NCBI GenBank assembly: GCA_022845955.1
Contig: AP025576.1
Span: forward strand, 3,968,001-4,032,000
Length of the DNA stretch: 64,000 nt
Direction of reading: 5' to 3'
DNA from: Lachnospiraceae bacterium
GTDB taxonomy: Bacteria; Bacillota; Clostridia; Lachnospirales; Lachnospiraceae
Position numbers and translations under genes: made by a program
Part shown: piece after piece, positions 1 to 8,799 of the stretch
Numbering within the stretch: position 1 is the first letter of the stretch
Layout: each line of letters starts with the position of its first letter
Notes under the pieces: generated by a model
Told to the model about the DNA's origin: nothing
Database searches by the model: none
What the model saw: only the letters and a program-made list of their open reading frames with translations

Positions 1-445
1 CTGCCACGGAGTCCACTACAACAACATCAATCGCGCCGGAACGCACCATCGTCTCCGTAATTTCCAGAGCCTGTTCTCCGTTATCCGGCTGAGAGATATA
101 AAGGTTGTCAATATCCACGCCGATATTCTTGGCATAAACAGGATCCAGCGCATGTTCCGCATCGATAAAGCCGGCAATTCCGCCCCTTTTCTGTACCTCA
201 GCAATCATATGTAAAGTGACCGTAGTCTTACCACTGGACTCCGGTCCATATATCTCAACAATTCTTCCCCTGGGAATGCCTCCCAGGCCCAGCGCGATAT
301 CAAGGCTTAAAGACCCTGTGGGTATCGTCTCCACATTCATCTGTGTGGAAGGATCTCCCAGCTTCATTACGGCACCCTTTCCGAACTGCTTCTCTATCTG
401 TGATAACGCGGCGTCAAGTGCTTTTAACTTTTCTTCTTTTTCCAT
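1..445 (-). CDS. recA: RecA recombinase (5' part; gene runs off the window start)
   Basis: The first 148 codons of RecA, the ATP-dependent strand-exchange protein that also triggers LexA self-cleavage. The start is the ATG at 445-443. Visible motifs are the N-terminal helix beginning [20 protein letters not shown], Walker A GPESSGKT at residues 67-74, the AEHALDP stretch near 96-102, and Walker B VVVVDS at 141-146. The remainder (DNA-binding loops, C-terminal domain) lies outside the window. The upstream region has a strong promoter with LexA-type boxes, so it is very probably DNA-damage inducible. It lies downstream of cinA in the same orientation, separated by a membrane-protein gene; cinA-recA adjacency is common in Firmicutes. 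Confidence 0.97.
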   Translation of the reverse strand, partial: MEKEEKLKALDAALSQIEKQFGKGAVMKLGDPSTQMNVETIPTGSLSLDIALGLGGIPRGRIVEIYGPESSGKTTVTLHMIAEVQKRGGIAGFIDAEHALDPVYAKNIGVDIDNLYISQPDNGEQALEITETMVRSGAIDVVVVDSVA

Positions 446-464
446 TATTTTCTCCTTCTCTTCC

Positions 465-478
465 AGAACAGACGTTCT
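465..478 (-). promoter_or_regulatory. LexA (SOS) box, proximal, at recA
   Basis: Perfect palindrome AGAACAGACGTTCT, matching the Gram-positive LexA core GAAC-N4-GTTC. It lies about 10-25 bases downstream of the recA -10 box, where a bound repressor would block transcription. Confidence 0.8.
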
Positions 479-486
479 CTTTTCAT

Positions 487-515
487 ATAATAAAACATCT
501 GTTCGTATTTGTCAA
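487..515 (-). promoter_or_regulatory. recA promoter
   Basis: Minus-strand -35 TTGACA (515-510), 17-base spacer, -10 TATTAT (492-487). The recA ATG is about 40 bases further on. A LexA-like box fills the spacer. Confidence 0.8.
492..505 (-). promoter_or_regulatory. LexA (SOS) box, distal, in recA promoter spacer
   Basis: On the minus strand it reads CGAACAGATGTTTT: a full CGAAC left half, the N4, then GTTT with one mismatch in the right half. It lies between -35 and -10 of the recA promoter. Confidence 0.65.
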
Positions 516-906
516 TTCCCAACTTTACAATCAATATATAAAATCCGGTGTCCGATAAAACTCCCTCACAGGCATCCCTCCTTCTTTTTGTATTTGCTTT
601 GAAATTATAGGCGAAATGCCAGATATGCAAAGCAGATGTAACAGACAAGGCCGCTCCGGGAACGAAGCGCCTCCAGCCAAGATATGCTGTTATGATTGTA
701 ACACAGCCGTGCAGGAAATTCCACATAAAAGTACGGTGTATGCGCCTGTATTGCAAAACAGCGCGGCCGGGAATCGCAACAAAACGGCTCCGGACTGTTG
801 TCCCGGAACCGTTTTGACCGCCGTTCGGACACGTCCTGCAAACAGACATGCTTTCCGGCAATAGCGTGTGTTTGAAAATTCATTCCCGCAATCTGCACGC
901 CCCACT
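516..906. other. Non-coding spacer between recA promoter and the zinc-ribbon gene
   Basis: Short ORFs on both strands run through this stretch, but none has a convincing ribosome site or recognisable protein. One clear structure is a hairpin with 14-bp arms (one mismatch) at 780-793 / 803-816. It lies about 90 bases past the stop of the upstream gene and could be its transcript end, though the following T-run is weak. Nothing else recognised. Confidence 0.6.
780..816 (-). terminator. Hairpin, probable terminator of the zinc-ribbon gene
   Basis: CAAAACGGCTCCGG at 780-793 pairs with CCGGAACCGTTTTG at 803-816 around a 9-base loop, with one mismatched position. On the minus strand the stem ends in GTTTTGTTG, only a short T tract, so termination efficiency is uncertain. 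Confidence 0.5.
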
Positions 907-2424
907 CTAGATTTTTTTCATATAACGTTCGTAATCCTTGATTGTGGCTGTGACCCATCCGCTGCTGGTGCTGGTAGTATAATTAAATCCGATTTCCAGG
1001 CCTACGGGAGTATAAAAAATAATATTGGTATCGGAATCCGACAAGAAGTCCTGGAGCTGTTCATCGGACATTTCATCCACCGCCTGGGCCGTCCCGTTCT
1101 GGTAGGCATCCTGATCACGGAATGCCTCGGCAAGCTGCGGCGTATATTCGATCATCTGCCCGTTGTCCATAAGTTCGCCGCTGACCAAATCTATATTGAT
1201 ACTATAAAGGGAAATATAGGACTCCATATTCATGGCATAGGACTCCCTGAGCACGATGCTTATCTTTTCTTCATCCATATAAGTCACATAGCCCTGGCTT
1301 GTGGAAGCGTAATACAGATCCTCTTCCTCCTGCTGCTGCCTGTAATACCCATAAAGATTGCTGTAATAGGTAGCCTCATACTTGATTTCTTCATTTAATT
1401 CATCAAGATGAGGAATGTTTCCGCCCTTCAGCTGCGGATATCTTCCCTGGGTGGTTGCCCCGGTTTCATCATCCACATAATCATATTCTTCCCATTCTAC
1501 GGTGTAGCTGAGATCATTTCGGATGGAATCGGCAAGCGTGACATAGTAATCATCCGCAGGGCTGGGAATATAATCCTCTTCTTCCGGTTCGGATTCATAT
1601 CCGCCGTAATTGTCTCCCTTCTCGTCATACCCTCCGTTCTCTTCCGGGCGGCTCTCCGGCTCTGCCGTTTCCGCACTGCCATACACTCCCTTGTAATTGG
1701 ACAGGCCGCTTCCGGCTTCCTTCACCGTCCCCCGCACGATCACATAGACAAGCACCAGGACAATACAAAGAAGAACCGCTATAACTGCAATGATAACCGC
1801 CGCCAGGGTCCGTCCGTTATTCCGTTTCTGGGGACCGCCGGGATAAGCGCCGTAAGGGGGATAAGGCGGGATCTGTCCCTGGTACCCTCCCGTTTGCCCA
1901 TAGGGTGTGCCGTAGGAGCCGTTCTGCGGGCCGTAGGGCGGCACATTCTGCTGTCCCTGCTGTCCGTAGGGAGGAACGTTCTGCGGCCCGTATTGGGTGT
2001 TCTGCGGGCCATAAGATGTATTCTGTGAACCGTACGGGCTATTCTGTGCGCCATATGGAATATTCTGCGGCCCATAGTTCTGTGCCCCATTGGAAGGGTT
2101 CTGCGGCCCATAGGGAACATTCTGTGAATTACCGGAAGGATTCTGCGTATTGCAGGAAGCATTTTGTTCTCCGCAGACAGCCTGCCCGTCAGGGATTTGG
2201 GATTCGCCGGGTAAAGGCCCCTCCCCGGATGCGCTTTCTTCTGCCGGAGCCTCCTCTCCCTCTTTCCGGCTTTCCTCCGCCGGTAATTCCCCGTTCTCCC
2301 CAGCCGCATTAAAAAGGGAATCCGTTTCTTTTTTATTTCTGTCATATCCGCAGCTTATGCAGACACCGTTTTTCATCAGTGCTCCGCATTCCGGGCAGAA
2401 ACCATATTCTTCATCCTCGTACAT
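907..2424 (-). CDS. Zinc-ribbon membrane protein with YGPQN repeats
   Basis: 505 residues, function unknown. In order: a zinc ribbon at the N-terminus (C10-x2-C13 and C22-x2-C25); an acidic linker (about 30-85); a low-complexity stretch (about 98-195) built from repeats of the type YGPQN, rich in Tyr, Gly, Pro, Gln and Asn; one membrane helix (about 206-231); an acidic stalk; and an extracellular C-terminal domain of about 200 residues, which may be a DUF3298-like fold (weak similarity by eye). The topology resembles clostridial zinc-ribbon proteins with a cytoplasmic sensor end and an external domain. It sits between cinA and recA, same strand, 65 bases after cinA, so it is probably co-transcribed with cinA. 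Substrate and role cannot be read from the sequence. Confidence 0.85.
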   Translation of the reverse strand: MYEDEEYGFCPECGALMKNGVCISCGYDRNKKETDSLFNAAGENGELPAEESRKEGEEAPAEESASGEGPLPGESQIPDGQAVCGEQNASCNTQNPSGNSQNVPYGPQNPSNGAQNYGPQNIPYGAQNSPYGSQNTSYGPQNTQYGPQNVPPYGQQGQQNVPPYGPQNGSYGTPYGQTGGYQGQIPPYPPYGAYPGGPQKRNNGRTLAAVIIAVIAVLLCIVLVLVYVIVRGTVKEAGSGLSNYKGVYGSAETAEPESRPEENGGYDEKGDNYGGYESEPEEEDYIPSPADDYYVTLADSIRNDLSYTVEWEEYDYVDDETGATTQGRYPQLKGGNIPHLDELNEEIKYEATYYSNLYGYYRQQQEEEDLYYASTSQGYVTYMDEEKISIVLRESYAMNMESYISLYSINIDLVSGELMDNGQMIEYTPQLAEAFRDQDAYQNGTAQAVDEMSDEQLQDFLSDSDTNIIFYTPVGLEIGFNYTTSTSSGWVTATIKDYERYMKKI

Positions 2425-2489
2425 ACTATTTCCTCCATGCTCAGGCAGAATTCATGCCGAAAGCTCTCATTGCAGGGCAGGACCTACAC

Positions 2490-3761
2490 TTATTTTCCAA
2501 ACGTCTTCTGACTGTAATACTCCAAAATACACTGTCTCATCATCGTCAAAGCGGCGGATACCGCCGTTTCCCTTATTTTAGCCCTGTTCCCGCTGAAATG
2601 GAATTCCCTGACCTGTGTGGTTCCGCAGACATAGCAGCCCATATACACCAGTCCAACCGGCTTTTCCTGGCTTCCGCCATCCGGCCCGGCAATCCCCGTT
2701 ATGGAAAAAGTGACATCCGCTTTGGTGAGCAGCGCCGTCCCCCTCGCCATCTCCTTGGCCGTCTGGGGGCTTACCGCTCCGTATTTGTCCAGGGTTCCTT
2801 TTTTCACGCCGGCTATTTTCCTTTTCGCTTTATTAGAGTAGGTAATATAACCGGACTTGAACACCTCGGAAACACCAGGTATGTTAATCAGTCTGGCGGC
2901 AAGCATTCCGCCTGTGCAGGATTCAATGGTGGAAACCGTAAGTTCATTTGCAAGCAGCAAATCCACCACCGCTCCCTCCAGGGAAACCTCTTCCTCCGTG
3001 GTATATACCGCGCTGCCGAAACGGGATTTCAGTTCCTTCACCACCGGCTTCACTTTTCTTTTGGCCTCTTTCTCATCTGTCGCACGGGCCGTAACCCGCA
3101 AATGAACCTCTCCGGTTTTGGCATAAGGGGCGACTGTGGGATTTTCCATATTTTCCAAATCCGTGATCAGGCTTTCCACCTTACTTTCCCCCATTCCGCA
3201 GATTTTCACTGTCCTGGAGAAAATAATACCCGGTTCCAGCGGATTCTCCAGTCCGGTAAGATAGGGGGCTATCCTGTTTTCAAACATGGGCTTGAGTTCA
3301 TTCGGAGGTCCGGGAAGCAGAATCATACGCTTCTCCCCTTCCGTAAGGATTAGTCCCGGAGCCGTTCCGTTGTCATTATCGACTACAAGGGCACCCTCCG
3401 GCACAAGAGCCTGTTTCTTATTATTGTCCGTCATTTCCAGATTCCGCTCTTTGAAAAAAGCTTCGATCCGCTCCAGGGAATGGCCGTCCATTTTCAGTTC
3501 CCTGTTCCACACATCCGCTGCCGTCTCCTTGGTCAAATCATCCTGCGTAGGCCCCAGTCCTCCTGTGAGGATCAGGATATCCGACCGCTCAAGCGCCGTG
3601 CGCATCACACCGGCCAGCCTTTCCCGGTTGTCGCCCACCACGGTCTGATAATAGCAGGACAAACCCAGCCCCGCACATTTTTCCGCCAGGTACGCTGCGT
3701 TAGTGTTAACGATGTTCCCGAGCAGAAGCTCCGTCCCTACTGAAATTAATTCTACTACCAT
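2490..3761 (-). CDS. cinA: CinA, NMN deamidase / competence-damage protein
   Basis: 423 residues, full length for the two-domain CinA family. The N-terminal half is a molybdopterin-binding-like (MoCF) domain with VGTELLLG near residue 7 and TGGLGPTQDDLTKE near 66-79. The C-terminal half is the CinA domain with ESCTGG and the ITGIAGPDGG loop. The family's C-terminal domain hydrolyses nicotinamide mononucleotide to nicotinic acid mononucleotide, which recycles NAD. Start ATG at 3761 has an AGAGG site. It follows pgsA by 16 bases and ends the rimO-pgsA-cinA operon, perhaps with the zinc-ribbon gene behind it. Confidence 0.95.
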   Translation of the reverse strand: MVVELISVGTELLLGNIVNTNAAYLAEKCAGLGLSCYYQTVVGDNRERLAGVMRTALERSDILILTGGLGPTQDDLTKETAADVWNRELKMDGHSLERIEAFFKERNLEMTDNNKKQALVPEGALVVDNDNGTAPGLILTEGEKRMILLPGPPNELKPMFENRIAPYLTGLENPLEPGIIFSRTVKICGMGESKVESLITDLENMENPTVAPYAKTGEVHLRVTARATDEKEAKRKVKPVVKELKSRFGSAVYTTEEEVSLEGAVVDLLLANELTVSTIESCTGGMLAARLINIPGVSEVFKSGYITYSNKAKRKIAGVKKGTLDKYGAVSPQTAKEMARGTALLTKADVTFSITGIAGPDGGSQEKPVGLVYMGCYVCGTTQVREFHFSGNRAKIRETAVSAALTMMRQCILEYYSQKTFGK

Positions 3762-3777
3762 ACCGAACCTCTTTTCT

Positions 3778-4317
3778 TTACTTCTGGTCAGCCAGGCAAT
3801 CTTTGTTCTTAACCAGATAGTCTGCCAGTGAAATTACCGTGAGTATCAATGCAATCCACATCACAATGGCGGTTACCAGGGAAAGTGCCTGGATATCGGC
3901 AATCATCAGGATAATCATCACCATCTGGAAGGTGGTTTTAAATTTGCCCCAGTAGCTTGCCGCAATAACAACGCCGTTATCCGACGCCACAAGCCGGAAA
4001 CCGCTGATAATGAATTCCCTGCTGATGATGATTATGACGATCCATGACGGGATTTTTCCCATCTCCACCAGACAGATCAACGCGGAGCAGACAAGAAGCT
4101 TATCCGCCAGGGGATCCATGAATTTTCCGAAGGTGGTCACCAGATTATATTTTCTGGCAATCTTGCCGTCCAGCAAATCGGTGAGGCTGGCTATTACAAA
4201 CAAAGCCAGGGCGATCCATTTCGCCACACCGGCCCCTCCTATGGGAACCAGCATAAAAACCACAAAGGGTATTATCATTATCATTCTCACTATTGTCAGC
4301 TTATTCGGTAAATTCAT
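3778..4317 (-). CDS. pgsA: CDP-diacylglycerol-glycerol-3-phosphate 3-phosphatidyltransferase
   Basis: 179 residues, the usual size. It makes phosphatidylglycerophosphate from CDP-diacylglycerol and glycerol-3-phosphate in the membrane. The CDP-alcohol phosphotransferase signature D-G-x2-A-R-x8-G-x3-D-x3-D is complete, from D50 to D72. Several hydrophobic helices flank it. The start codon lies inside the 3' end of rimO (17-base overlap), indicating translational coupling. Confidence 0.95.
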   Translation of the reverse strand: MNLPNKLTIVRMIMIIPFVVFMLVPIGGAGVAKWIALALFVIASLTDLLDGKIARKYNLVTTFGKFMDPLADKLLVCSALICLVEMGKIPSWIVIIIISREFIISGFRLVASDNGVVIAASYWGKFKTTFQMVMIILMIADIQALSLVTAIVMWIALILTVISLADYLVKNKDCLADQK

Positions 4318-5638
4318 CTTCCAGCTCTCCTATCAAATCATATTCATACGATCCCGTAATACACACATTCACGAAATCACCTGTCATCAGCTCCCTTGAG
4401 GTATTGATAAACAGCAGTCCGTCCACATTCGGCGCGTCCTTGTAGGTTCTTGCCACATAGGCGTTCTCCCCGTCCACCTTTCCCTCAATCATGGCAGGCA
4501 GCCTCCTGCCCTTCATGTTCTCCGCCTTTTCAAAAGCGATCTCCTGCTGAAGCTCCATAAGCTCCGCCTGGCGTTCTTCTTTTATTTCCTGGGGTACCTG
4601 GTTCTCCATCTGTGCGGCAGCCGTCCCTTCTTCCAGGGAATAGGTAAATACCCCAAGTCTGTCAAATTCCAGTTCGTCCACGAAATGATATAATTCTTCG
4701 TGATCTTCCTGTTTTTCACCGGGGAAGCCGCTGATAAGCGTGGTGCGCAGACAGATATCCGGGATTTCCTCCCGCAGTTTCCCGATGCGTTCCCGCAGTT
4801 CGGCCTGATTGGTACGCCTGCCCATCTGTCTGAGAATCCGATCCGATGCATGCTGGATCGGCATATCCAGATAATGGCAGATTTTCGGTTCGTTTTTAAT
4901 GGTTTCGATCAGCTCATCCGTAATTTCCTCCGGATAGCAGTATAAAAGGCGGATCCAGTAAAGCCCGGGGATCCGGCACAGCTCCTGAAGCAGCCGGGGC
5001 AGCCTTTTTTCGCCATACAAATCCTTCCCGTAAACGGTAGTTTCCTGGGCAACCAGGATCAGTTCCCTTACCCCGCCTTCCGCCAGTTCTGCCGCTTCCT
5101 TTACCAGAACCTCCATGGGAACACTCCGGTAATTCCCACGTACTTTGGGTATGATACAATAGGTACAGCGCTTATCACAGCCCTCCGCAATTTTCAGATA
5201 GGCGAAATGGCCGCCTGTCGTTACGCTGCGGTGCTTTCCATAAACCAGTGCCGCATCCGGATCCGTAATGTGGTTACGTTTCTGCCCGCCTGTCACCTCT
5301 GCGATAGCCGCCACCACACTGTCAATAGCCATCGTTCCCAGGATCTCATCCACTTCCGGTATTTCCGTCTGTATCTCTTCCTTATAGCGCTGTGCCAGGC
5401 AGCCGGCTACAATCAGCGCCTTCAGCTGTCCGCTTTTTTTAAGTTCTGCCATCTCCAGGATGGTATTAATACTTTCTTCCTTGGCATCCCCGATAAAACA
5501 GCAGGTATTCACCACCGCCGCTTCTGCCTCCGCTTCCTCATCCGTGAAGGTATGCCCGTTTGCCGCCAGCATACCCAGCATCATCTCGGTATCCACAAGA
5601 TTTTTATCGCAGCCCAGGGAAATAAATAAAATCTTCAT
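4301..5638 (-). CDS. rimO: Ribosomal protein S12 methylthiotransferase RimO
   Basis: 445 residues. A radical-SAM methylthiotransferase that modifies an aspartate of ribosomal protein S12. The N-terminal MTTase domain has the cysteines of the auxiliary cluster (C10 in SLGCDKN, then NTCC and VAGC). The radical-SAM cluster motif CDKRCTYC is near residue 154, and a TRAM-like domain ends the protein. The short length and sequence favour RimO over MiaB. First gene after the terminator that closes the rpoZ operon. Confidence 0.93.
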   Translation of the reverse strand: MKILFISLGCDKNLVDTEMMLGMLAANGHTFTDEEAEAEAAVVNTCCFIGDAKEESINTILEMAELKKSGQLKALIVAGCLAQRYKEEIQTEIPEVDEILGTMAIDSVVAAIAEVTGGQKRNHITDPDAALVYGKHRSVTTGGHFAYLKIAEGCDKRCTYCIIPKVRGNYRSVPMEVLVKEAAELAEGGVRELILVAQETTVYGKDLYGEKRLPRLLQELCRIPGLYWIRLLYCYPEEITDELIETIKNEPKICHYLDMPIQHASDRILRQMGRRTNQAELRERIGKLREEIPDICLRTTLISGFPGEKQEDHEELYHFVDELEFDRLGVFTYSLEEGTAAAQMENQVPQEIKEERQAELMELQQEIAFEKAENMKGRRLPAMIEGKVDGENAYVARTYKDAPNVDGLLFINTSRELMTGDFVNVCITGSYEYDLIGELEDEFTE

Positions 5639-5649
5639 ATTTTTTTACG

Positions 5650-5680
5650 AAAAAAGAGAAATGCACACGGCAATTTCTCT
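5650..5680 (-). terminator. Intrinsic terminator after rpoZ
   Basis: Minus-strand stem AGAGAAAT (80-73 of 56xx) with ATTTCTCT (5662-5655), directly followed by a T-run. It separates yicC-remA-gmk-rpoZ from rimO-pgsA-cinA. Confidence 0.75.
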
Positions 5681-5696
5681 TCTCCCTTCCCCCATT

Positions 5697-5942
5697 TTAC
5701 TCTTCTGTTTCTTCATCCCCGAGAATCTTAATCTTGCCTTCATTCAGTTCTTCCACTGCAACGGATAAAGGCTTCATGCCTGTTTTCATATTTACCAACG
5801 GCTCATCGCCTCCGATAATCTGCCTTGCCCTTTTTGAAGTGGCCATTACGATGGAATAACGGCTGTTAACTATATTGGTTTCGCCGGGCTCCACATCGCT
5901 GTTCACTACTTTCATTAAATCGGTATAAGAGGGATGTAACAT
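5697..5942 (-). CDS. rpoZ: RNA polymerase omega subunit
   Basis: 81 residues. Small subunit that stabilises beta' in RNA polymerase. Recognised from the Rpb6/omega core NSRYSIVMATSKRARQI and its place directly behind gmk (three bases after the gmk stop), the standard order yicC-remA-gmk-rpoZ. Ribosome site GGAG 8 bases before the ATG at 5942. Confidence 0.95.
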   Translation of the reverse strand: MLHPSYTDLMKVVNSDVEPGETNIVNSRYSIVMATSKRARQIIGGDEPLVNMKTGMKPLSVAVEELNEGKIKILGDEETEE

Positions 5943-5945
5943 GTT

Positions 5946-6578
5946 TCATTCTCCTTTCACTAACGCGTCCAGTTCGGAACGCATATCAGCTATCAATTCT
6001 TTATTTCTCTGCGGGCTTCTGCGTGCGGCGTTAATGATGCCGTGCATCTCCTTCACACAGTCGTCCAATTTATCATTGATTATGATATAATCATAATTTT
6101 CAATGCCTTCTGCTTCTTCCGCCGCGCGGCTGATCCGCTGGCAGATGATTTCTTCACTCTCCGTCCCTCTGCCCTCCAGCCTTCTGCGCAGTTCCTTTGC
6201 GCTGGGCGGCATAATAAACAGGAGAAGGGTTTCCGGAAACTTTTCCTTCACCTTAAGGGCTCCCTGGATTTCAATTTCCAGTATCACATCCCGCCCGTTA
6301 TCCAGGCAGGCTTCCACATATTCCCTGGGCGTTCCGTAGTAGTTGCCGCAGTAGCAGGCATACTCTATCAGCCCGTCCATTTCAATTGTCCGCTCAAAGG
6401 TTTCCCTGTCCACAAAAAAATAGGATTTTCCTTCTTCTTCTCCCTCTCTGGGTTTTCTTGTGGTCATGGATACCGACAGCGCGTAATTGTCATAGGTATT
6501 GATAAGTTCCTTCATCAATGTTCCTTTGCCTGCGCCGGAAAAACCGGAAACGACAATCAGGATTCCCCTATGCTTCAT
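5946..6578 (-). CDS. gmk: Guanylate kinase
   Basis: About 210 residues with the start at the second of two adjacent ATGs (6578; the other is 6581). The GGGAGG site sits 6 bases before 6578 but only 3 before 6581. Converts GMP to GDP. The P-loop is [10 protein letters not shown] near the N-terminus; the GMP-binding TTRKPREGE and the YFF/ENA-like region follow. It overlaps the end of remA by about 11 bases. Confidence 0.95.
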   Translation of the reverse strand: MKHRGILIVVSGFSGAGKGTLMKELINTYDNYALSVSMTTRKPREGEEEGKSYFFVDRETFERTIEMDGLIEYACYCGNYYGTPREYVEACLDNGRDVILEIEIQGALKVKEKFPETLLLFIMPPSAKELRRRLEGRGTESEEIICQRISRAAEEAEGIENYDYIIINDKLDDCVKEMHGIINAARRSPQRNKELIADMRSELDALVKGE

Positions 6579-6828
6579 CATTATCCTCCCGTTCGGCCTG
6601 TGCACGGTTTGCAATGGTTTCCGGCAAAAGTGCGGAAAGCACCAGCTGTCCGTTTTCCATTACGAGCACCGCCTTTGTCTTTCGTCCCTGTGTTGCGTCC
6701 ACGGCCGTCCCTGCCTCCCTGGCAGTCTGCACCATCCTTTTAATGGGTGCGCTATCCGGGCTGACCACCGCTATGATCTTTGTAGTATTTACAATATTGC
6801 CAAATCCAACATGAATAAACTGACTCAT
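6568..6828 (-). CDS. remA: RemA-like DNA-binding protein (DUF370)
   Basis: 86 residues from the ATG at 6828 (GGAGGAAG directly before it). Start of sequence [18 protein letters not shown] and [12 protein letters not shown] are characteristic of the RemA/DUF370 family. In Bacillus subtilis RemA is a ring-forming DNA-binding regulator of biofilm matrix and osmoprotection genes. The location between yicC and gmk is the conserved one. The specific role here is inferred only from the family. Confidence 0.9.
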   Translation of the reverse strand: MSQFIHVGFGNIVNTTKIIAVVSPDSAPIKRMVQTAREAGTAVDATQGRKTKAVLVMENGQLVLSALLPETIANRAQAEREDNDEA

Positions 6829-6860
6829 ATCTTCCTCCGGATCTATACGGCCCACAGCCG

Positions 6861-7739
6861 TTATTCAATATTCTGGATTTGTTCCCTGACCTTCTCAATC
6901 TCGGTTTTCAGCTCTATGGCACGGTTGGAGGTCTCCAGATCATTTGCCTTGGAAAGAATGGTATTGGCTTCCCTGTTCATTTCCTGCGCGATAAAGTCCA
7001 GCTTCCTTCCAATACTTCCGCCCGTCATCAGGGCATCCCTGGTCGTTTCGATATGGCTCCGCAGGCGGACCAGTTCTTCATCCACACATACTTTATCGGC
7101 GAAAATAGTCACTTCCATAAGCAGCCGGTTTTCATCCACCTGCGTATCTTCCAGAAGTTCCTTTACCTTATCCCGAAGTGTCTGTCTGTATTCTGCGATA
7201 ATCTGAGGGGATCGTTCTTCAATAAATGCCACACTTTCCAGCATACCGTCCAGCTTGGCCGTCAAATCCTGTTTCAGGTTCTCCCCTTCGGTAAGCCTTG
7301 TCTGGGCCAGGCCCTCAGCCGCCCCGCGAAGAGCCTTCTCCAGGCTCTTCCATATTCCCTCTTCGTCTATGTTCTGCTCCTCCATGGAGAAAACCTCGGG
7401 AAATCTGGATAAGGAAGAAACCCTGATATCGTTGTCCAGGGAAAACTCGCCTGCCATCTGTTTCAGATACTCCATATATTCAGCGGCGATATCCCTGTTG
7501 TACTTAATGGTTACATTGTGCTCTGTAAAGTCCTCATAAGATATGAAGACATCCACTTTACCTCTCTGGATATATTCCTTTAGGAGGCTGCGTATGGATG
7601 ACTCGAAGAAATTCAGTTTCTTCGGCATCTTTATGCTCACATCCAGGTATCTGTGGTTCACGGATTTCATTTCCACGGTAAATTTACGCTCGGCCTCGCT
7701 GATCTCACATCTGCCGAAGCCAGTCATACTTTTTATCAT
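6861..7739 (-). CDS. yicC: YicC/YloC-family endoribonuclease
   Basis: 292 residues from the ATG at 7739 (GGAGGAAT in front). The N-terminus [10 protein letters not shown] and C-terminal [14 protein letters not shown] and [13 protein letters not shown] are typical of the YicC/YloC family, which was shown to be an endoribonuclease acting on RNA. First gene of the yicC-remA-gmk-rpoZ operon, with a near-consensus promoter upstream. Confidence 0.92.
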   Translation of the reverse strand: MIKSMTGFGRCEISEAERKFTVEMKSVNHRYLDVSIKMPKKLNFFESSIRSLLKEYIQRGKVDVFISYEDFTEHNVTIKYNRDIAAEYMEYLKQMAGEFSLDNDIRVSSLSRFPEVFSMEEQNIDEEGIWKSLEKALRGAAEGLAQTRLTEGENLKQDLTAKLDGMLESVAFIEERSPQIIAEYRQTLRDKVKELLEDTQVDENRLLMEVTIFADKVCVDEELVRLRSHIETTRDALMTGGSIGRKLDFIAQEMNREANTILSKANDLETSNRAIELKTEIEKVREQIQNIE

Positions 7740-7778
7740 CAGTATTCCTCCAGAAGATACATTCCCATAATTCATTTT

Positions 7779-7807
7779 ATTATAAAGCACCTTCCGAAAG
7801 TAGTCAA
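7779..7807 (-). promoter_or_regulatory. yicC operon promoter
   Basis: Minus-strand -35 TTGACT (7807-7802), 17-base spacer, -10 TATAAT (7784-7779). About 40 bases before the yicC start; the divergent TraX-like gene starts 140 bases away. Confidence 0.8.
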
Positions 7808-7949
7808 GGATTTCATTTTCTGCCGTTTATACCGGATTTACCAAACTTTACAAAATCCCTGCCATAGTTGACACTTCCCTTCCTATAACCTTTCCCCTAA
7901 AAACGCTATACTGGTACTATCAAAGCAAACAAAGAAAGGTGCATAAACA

Positions 7950-8681
7950 ATGAATACAAATACGAACATAAGCCCCGGCAAGCCTCTCCTTGATACGAAT
8001 CTTGACACAAACTTCCTGAAGCTGATCGCCATAATCAGCATGCTGATTGATCATATGGGGGGTGTGTTCTTCCCGGAATATCCTGTTTTCCGCTGGTTTG
8101 GCCGTCTTGCTTTCCCTATTTTCTGTTATTGCATGACCGTAGGGATGCTCTATACCAAAAATATCCGAAGATATCTGGGCAGGCTTGGTCTGTTCGCCGT
8201 TATCTCCCAGCCGTTCTGGATACTGGCCTTCAATCCCCAGGATATTCTGGGAAATCTCACAAACTGGAATATTTTCTTTACTTTATTTATAAGCCTTCTT
8301 TCCGTATGGGGCTTTAAAGAAAAGAAGTGGTGGCTTTTTATCCTCGCCTTCCTGGTTATCGCCCTGTGGAATTTTGATTATTCCTATACCGGCATCATCC
8401 TCATGCTCATATTCTATCTCTGCAGAAGGAAACCGGTTCTCGGAGCCTGCCTGTATGCGCTGACCTATCTCCCTGCCCTGTTTATGGCATCTCCCGGGGA
8501 TCCTTTGAATCTGGTGCTTGGCGGACATAATATCGGTTTTGAAGCAGGGGCCCTGTTCGCCCTTCCCCTGATTTTCCTGCATACCAATACCTCCCTGAAG
8601 ATTCCCAAATGGTTTTTCTATGCTTTTTATCCTGCCCATCTGGGACTGATTGCCCTGCTGCGTTACCTGCTTGGCTTCTGA
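7950..8681 (+). CDS. TraX-family membrane protein
   Basis: 243 residues, mostly hydrophobic, with about eight predicted membrane helices. The pattern LIDHMGGVFFPEY, FPIFCY and GRLAFPIF in the first third matches the TraX family, named after the F-plasmid pilin N-acetyltransferase. Chromosomal homologues are common in Firmicutes outside conjugation operons, and their acyl substrate is unknown. Start ATG at 7950 has an AAAGGTG site. It is divergent from yicC and monocistronic, with a terminator after it. Confidence 0.8.
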   Translation: MNTNTNISPGKPLLDTNLDTNFLKLIAIISMLIDHMGGVFFPEYPVFRWFGRLAFPIFCYCMTVGMLYTKNIRRYLGRLGLFAVISQPFWILAFNPQDILGNLTNWNIFFTLFISLLSVWGFKEKKWWLFILAFLVIALWNFDYSYTGIILMLIFYLCRRKPVLGACLYALTYLPALFMASPGDPLNLVLGGHNIGFEAGALFALPLIFLHTNTSLKIPKWFFYAFYPAHLGLIALLRYLLGF

Positions 8682-8685
8682 GCAC

Positions 8686-8714
8686 TTGTTCTCTTTTCCA
8701 TCTTCTGCTATACT
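8686..8714 (+). promoter_or_regulatory. Possible rqcH promoter
   Basis: TTGTTC (8686-8691), 17-base spacer, TATACT (8709-8714). If used, the transcript would pass through the hairpin at 8747-8779 before rqcH. Confidence 0.45.
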
Positions 8715-8746
8715 GAATCCAACAGCATTTATTCTACCGCACAGAG

Positions 8747-8779
8747 AACACAGCCGGTATTACGCGCGGCTGTGTTTTT
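8747..8779 (+). terminator. Intrinsic terminator after the TraX-like gene
   Basis: AACACAGCCG pairs with CGGCTGTGTT, followed by a T-run. It lies only 20 bases before the rqcH start and behind a candidate promoter. Confidence 0.7.
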
Positions 8780-8799
8780 CCCGCAGAAAGGACTTTTGT

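Noticed and set aside
445..861. Minus-strand frame of 138 codons upstream of recA
   Set aside because: It would run through the recA promoter and both LexA boxes and ends at the recA start. No ribosome site or known protein.
2379..3353. Plus-strand open frame opposite cinA
   Set aside because: Antisense to a clear CinA gene; no domain or start signal.
7950..8681. Conjugation locus (TraX)
   Set aside because: No other transfer gene nearby; chromosomal TraX homologues are common.
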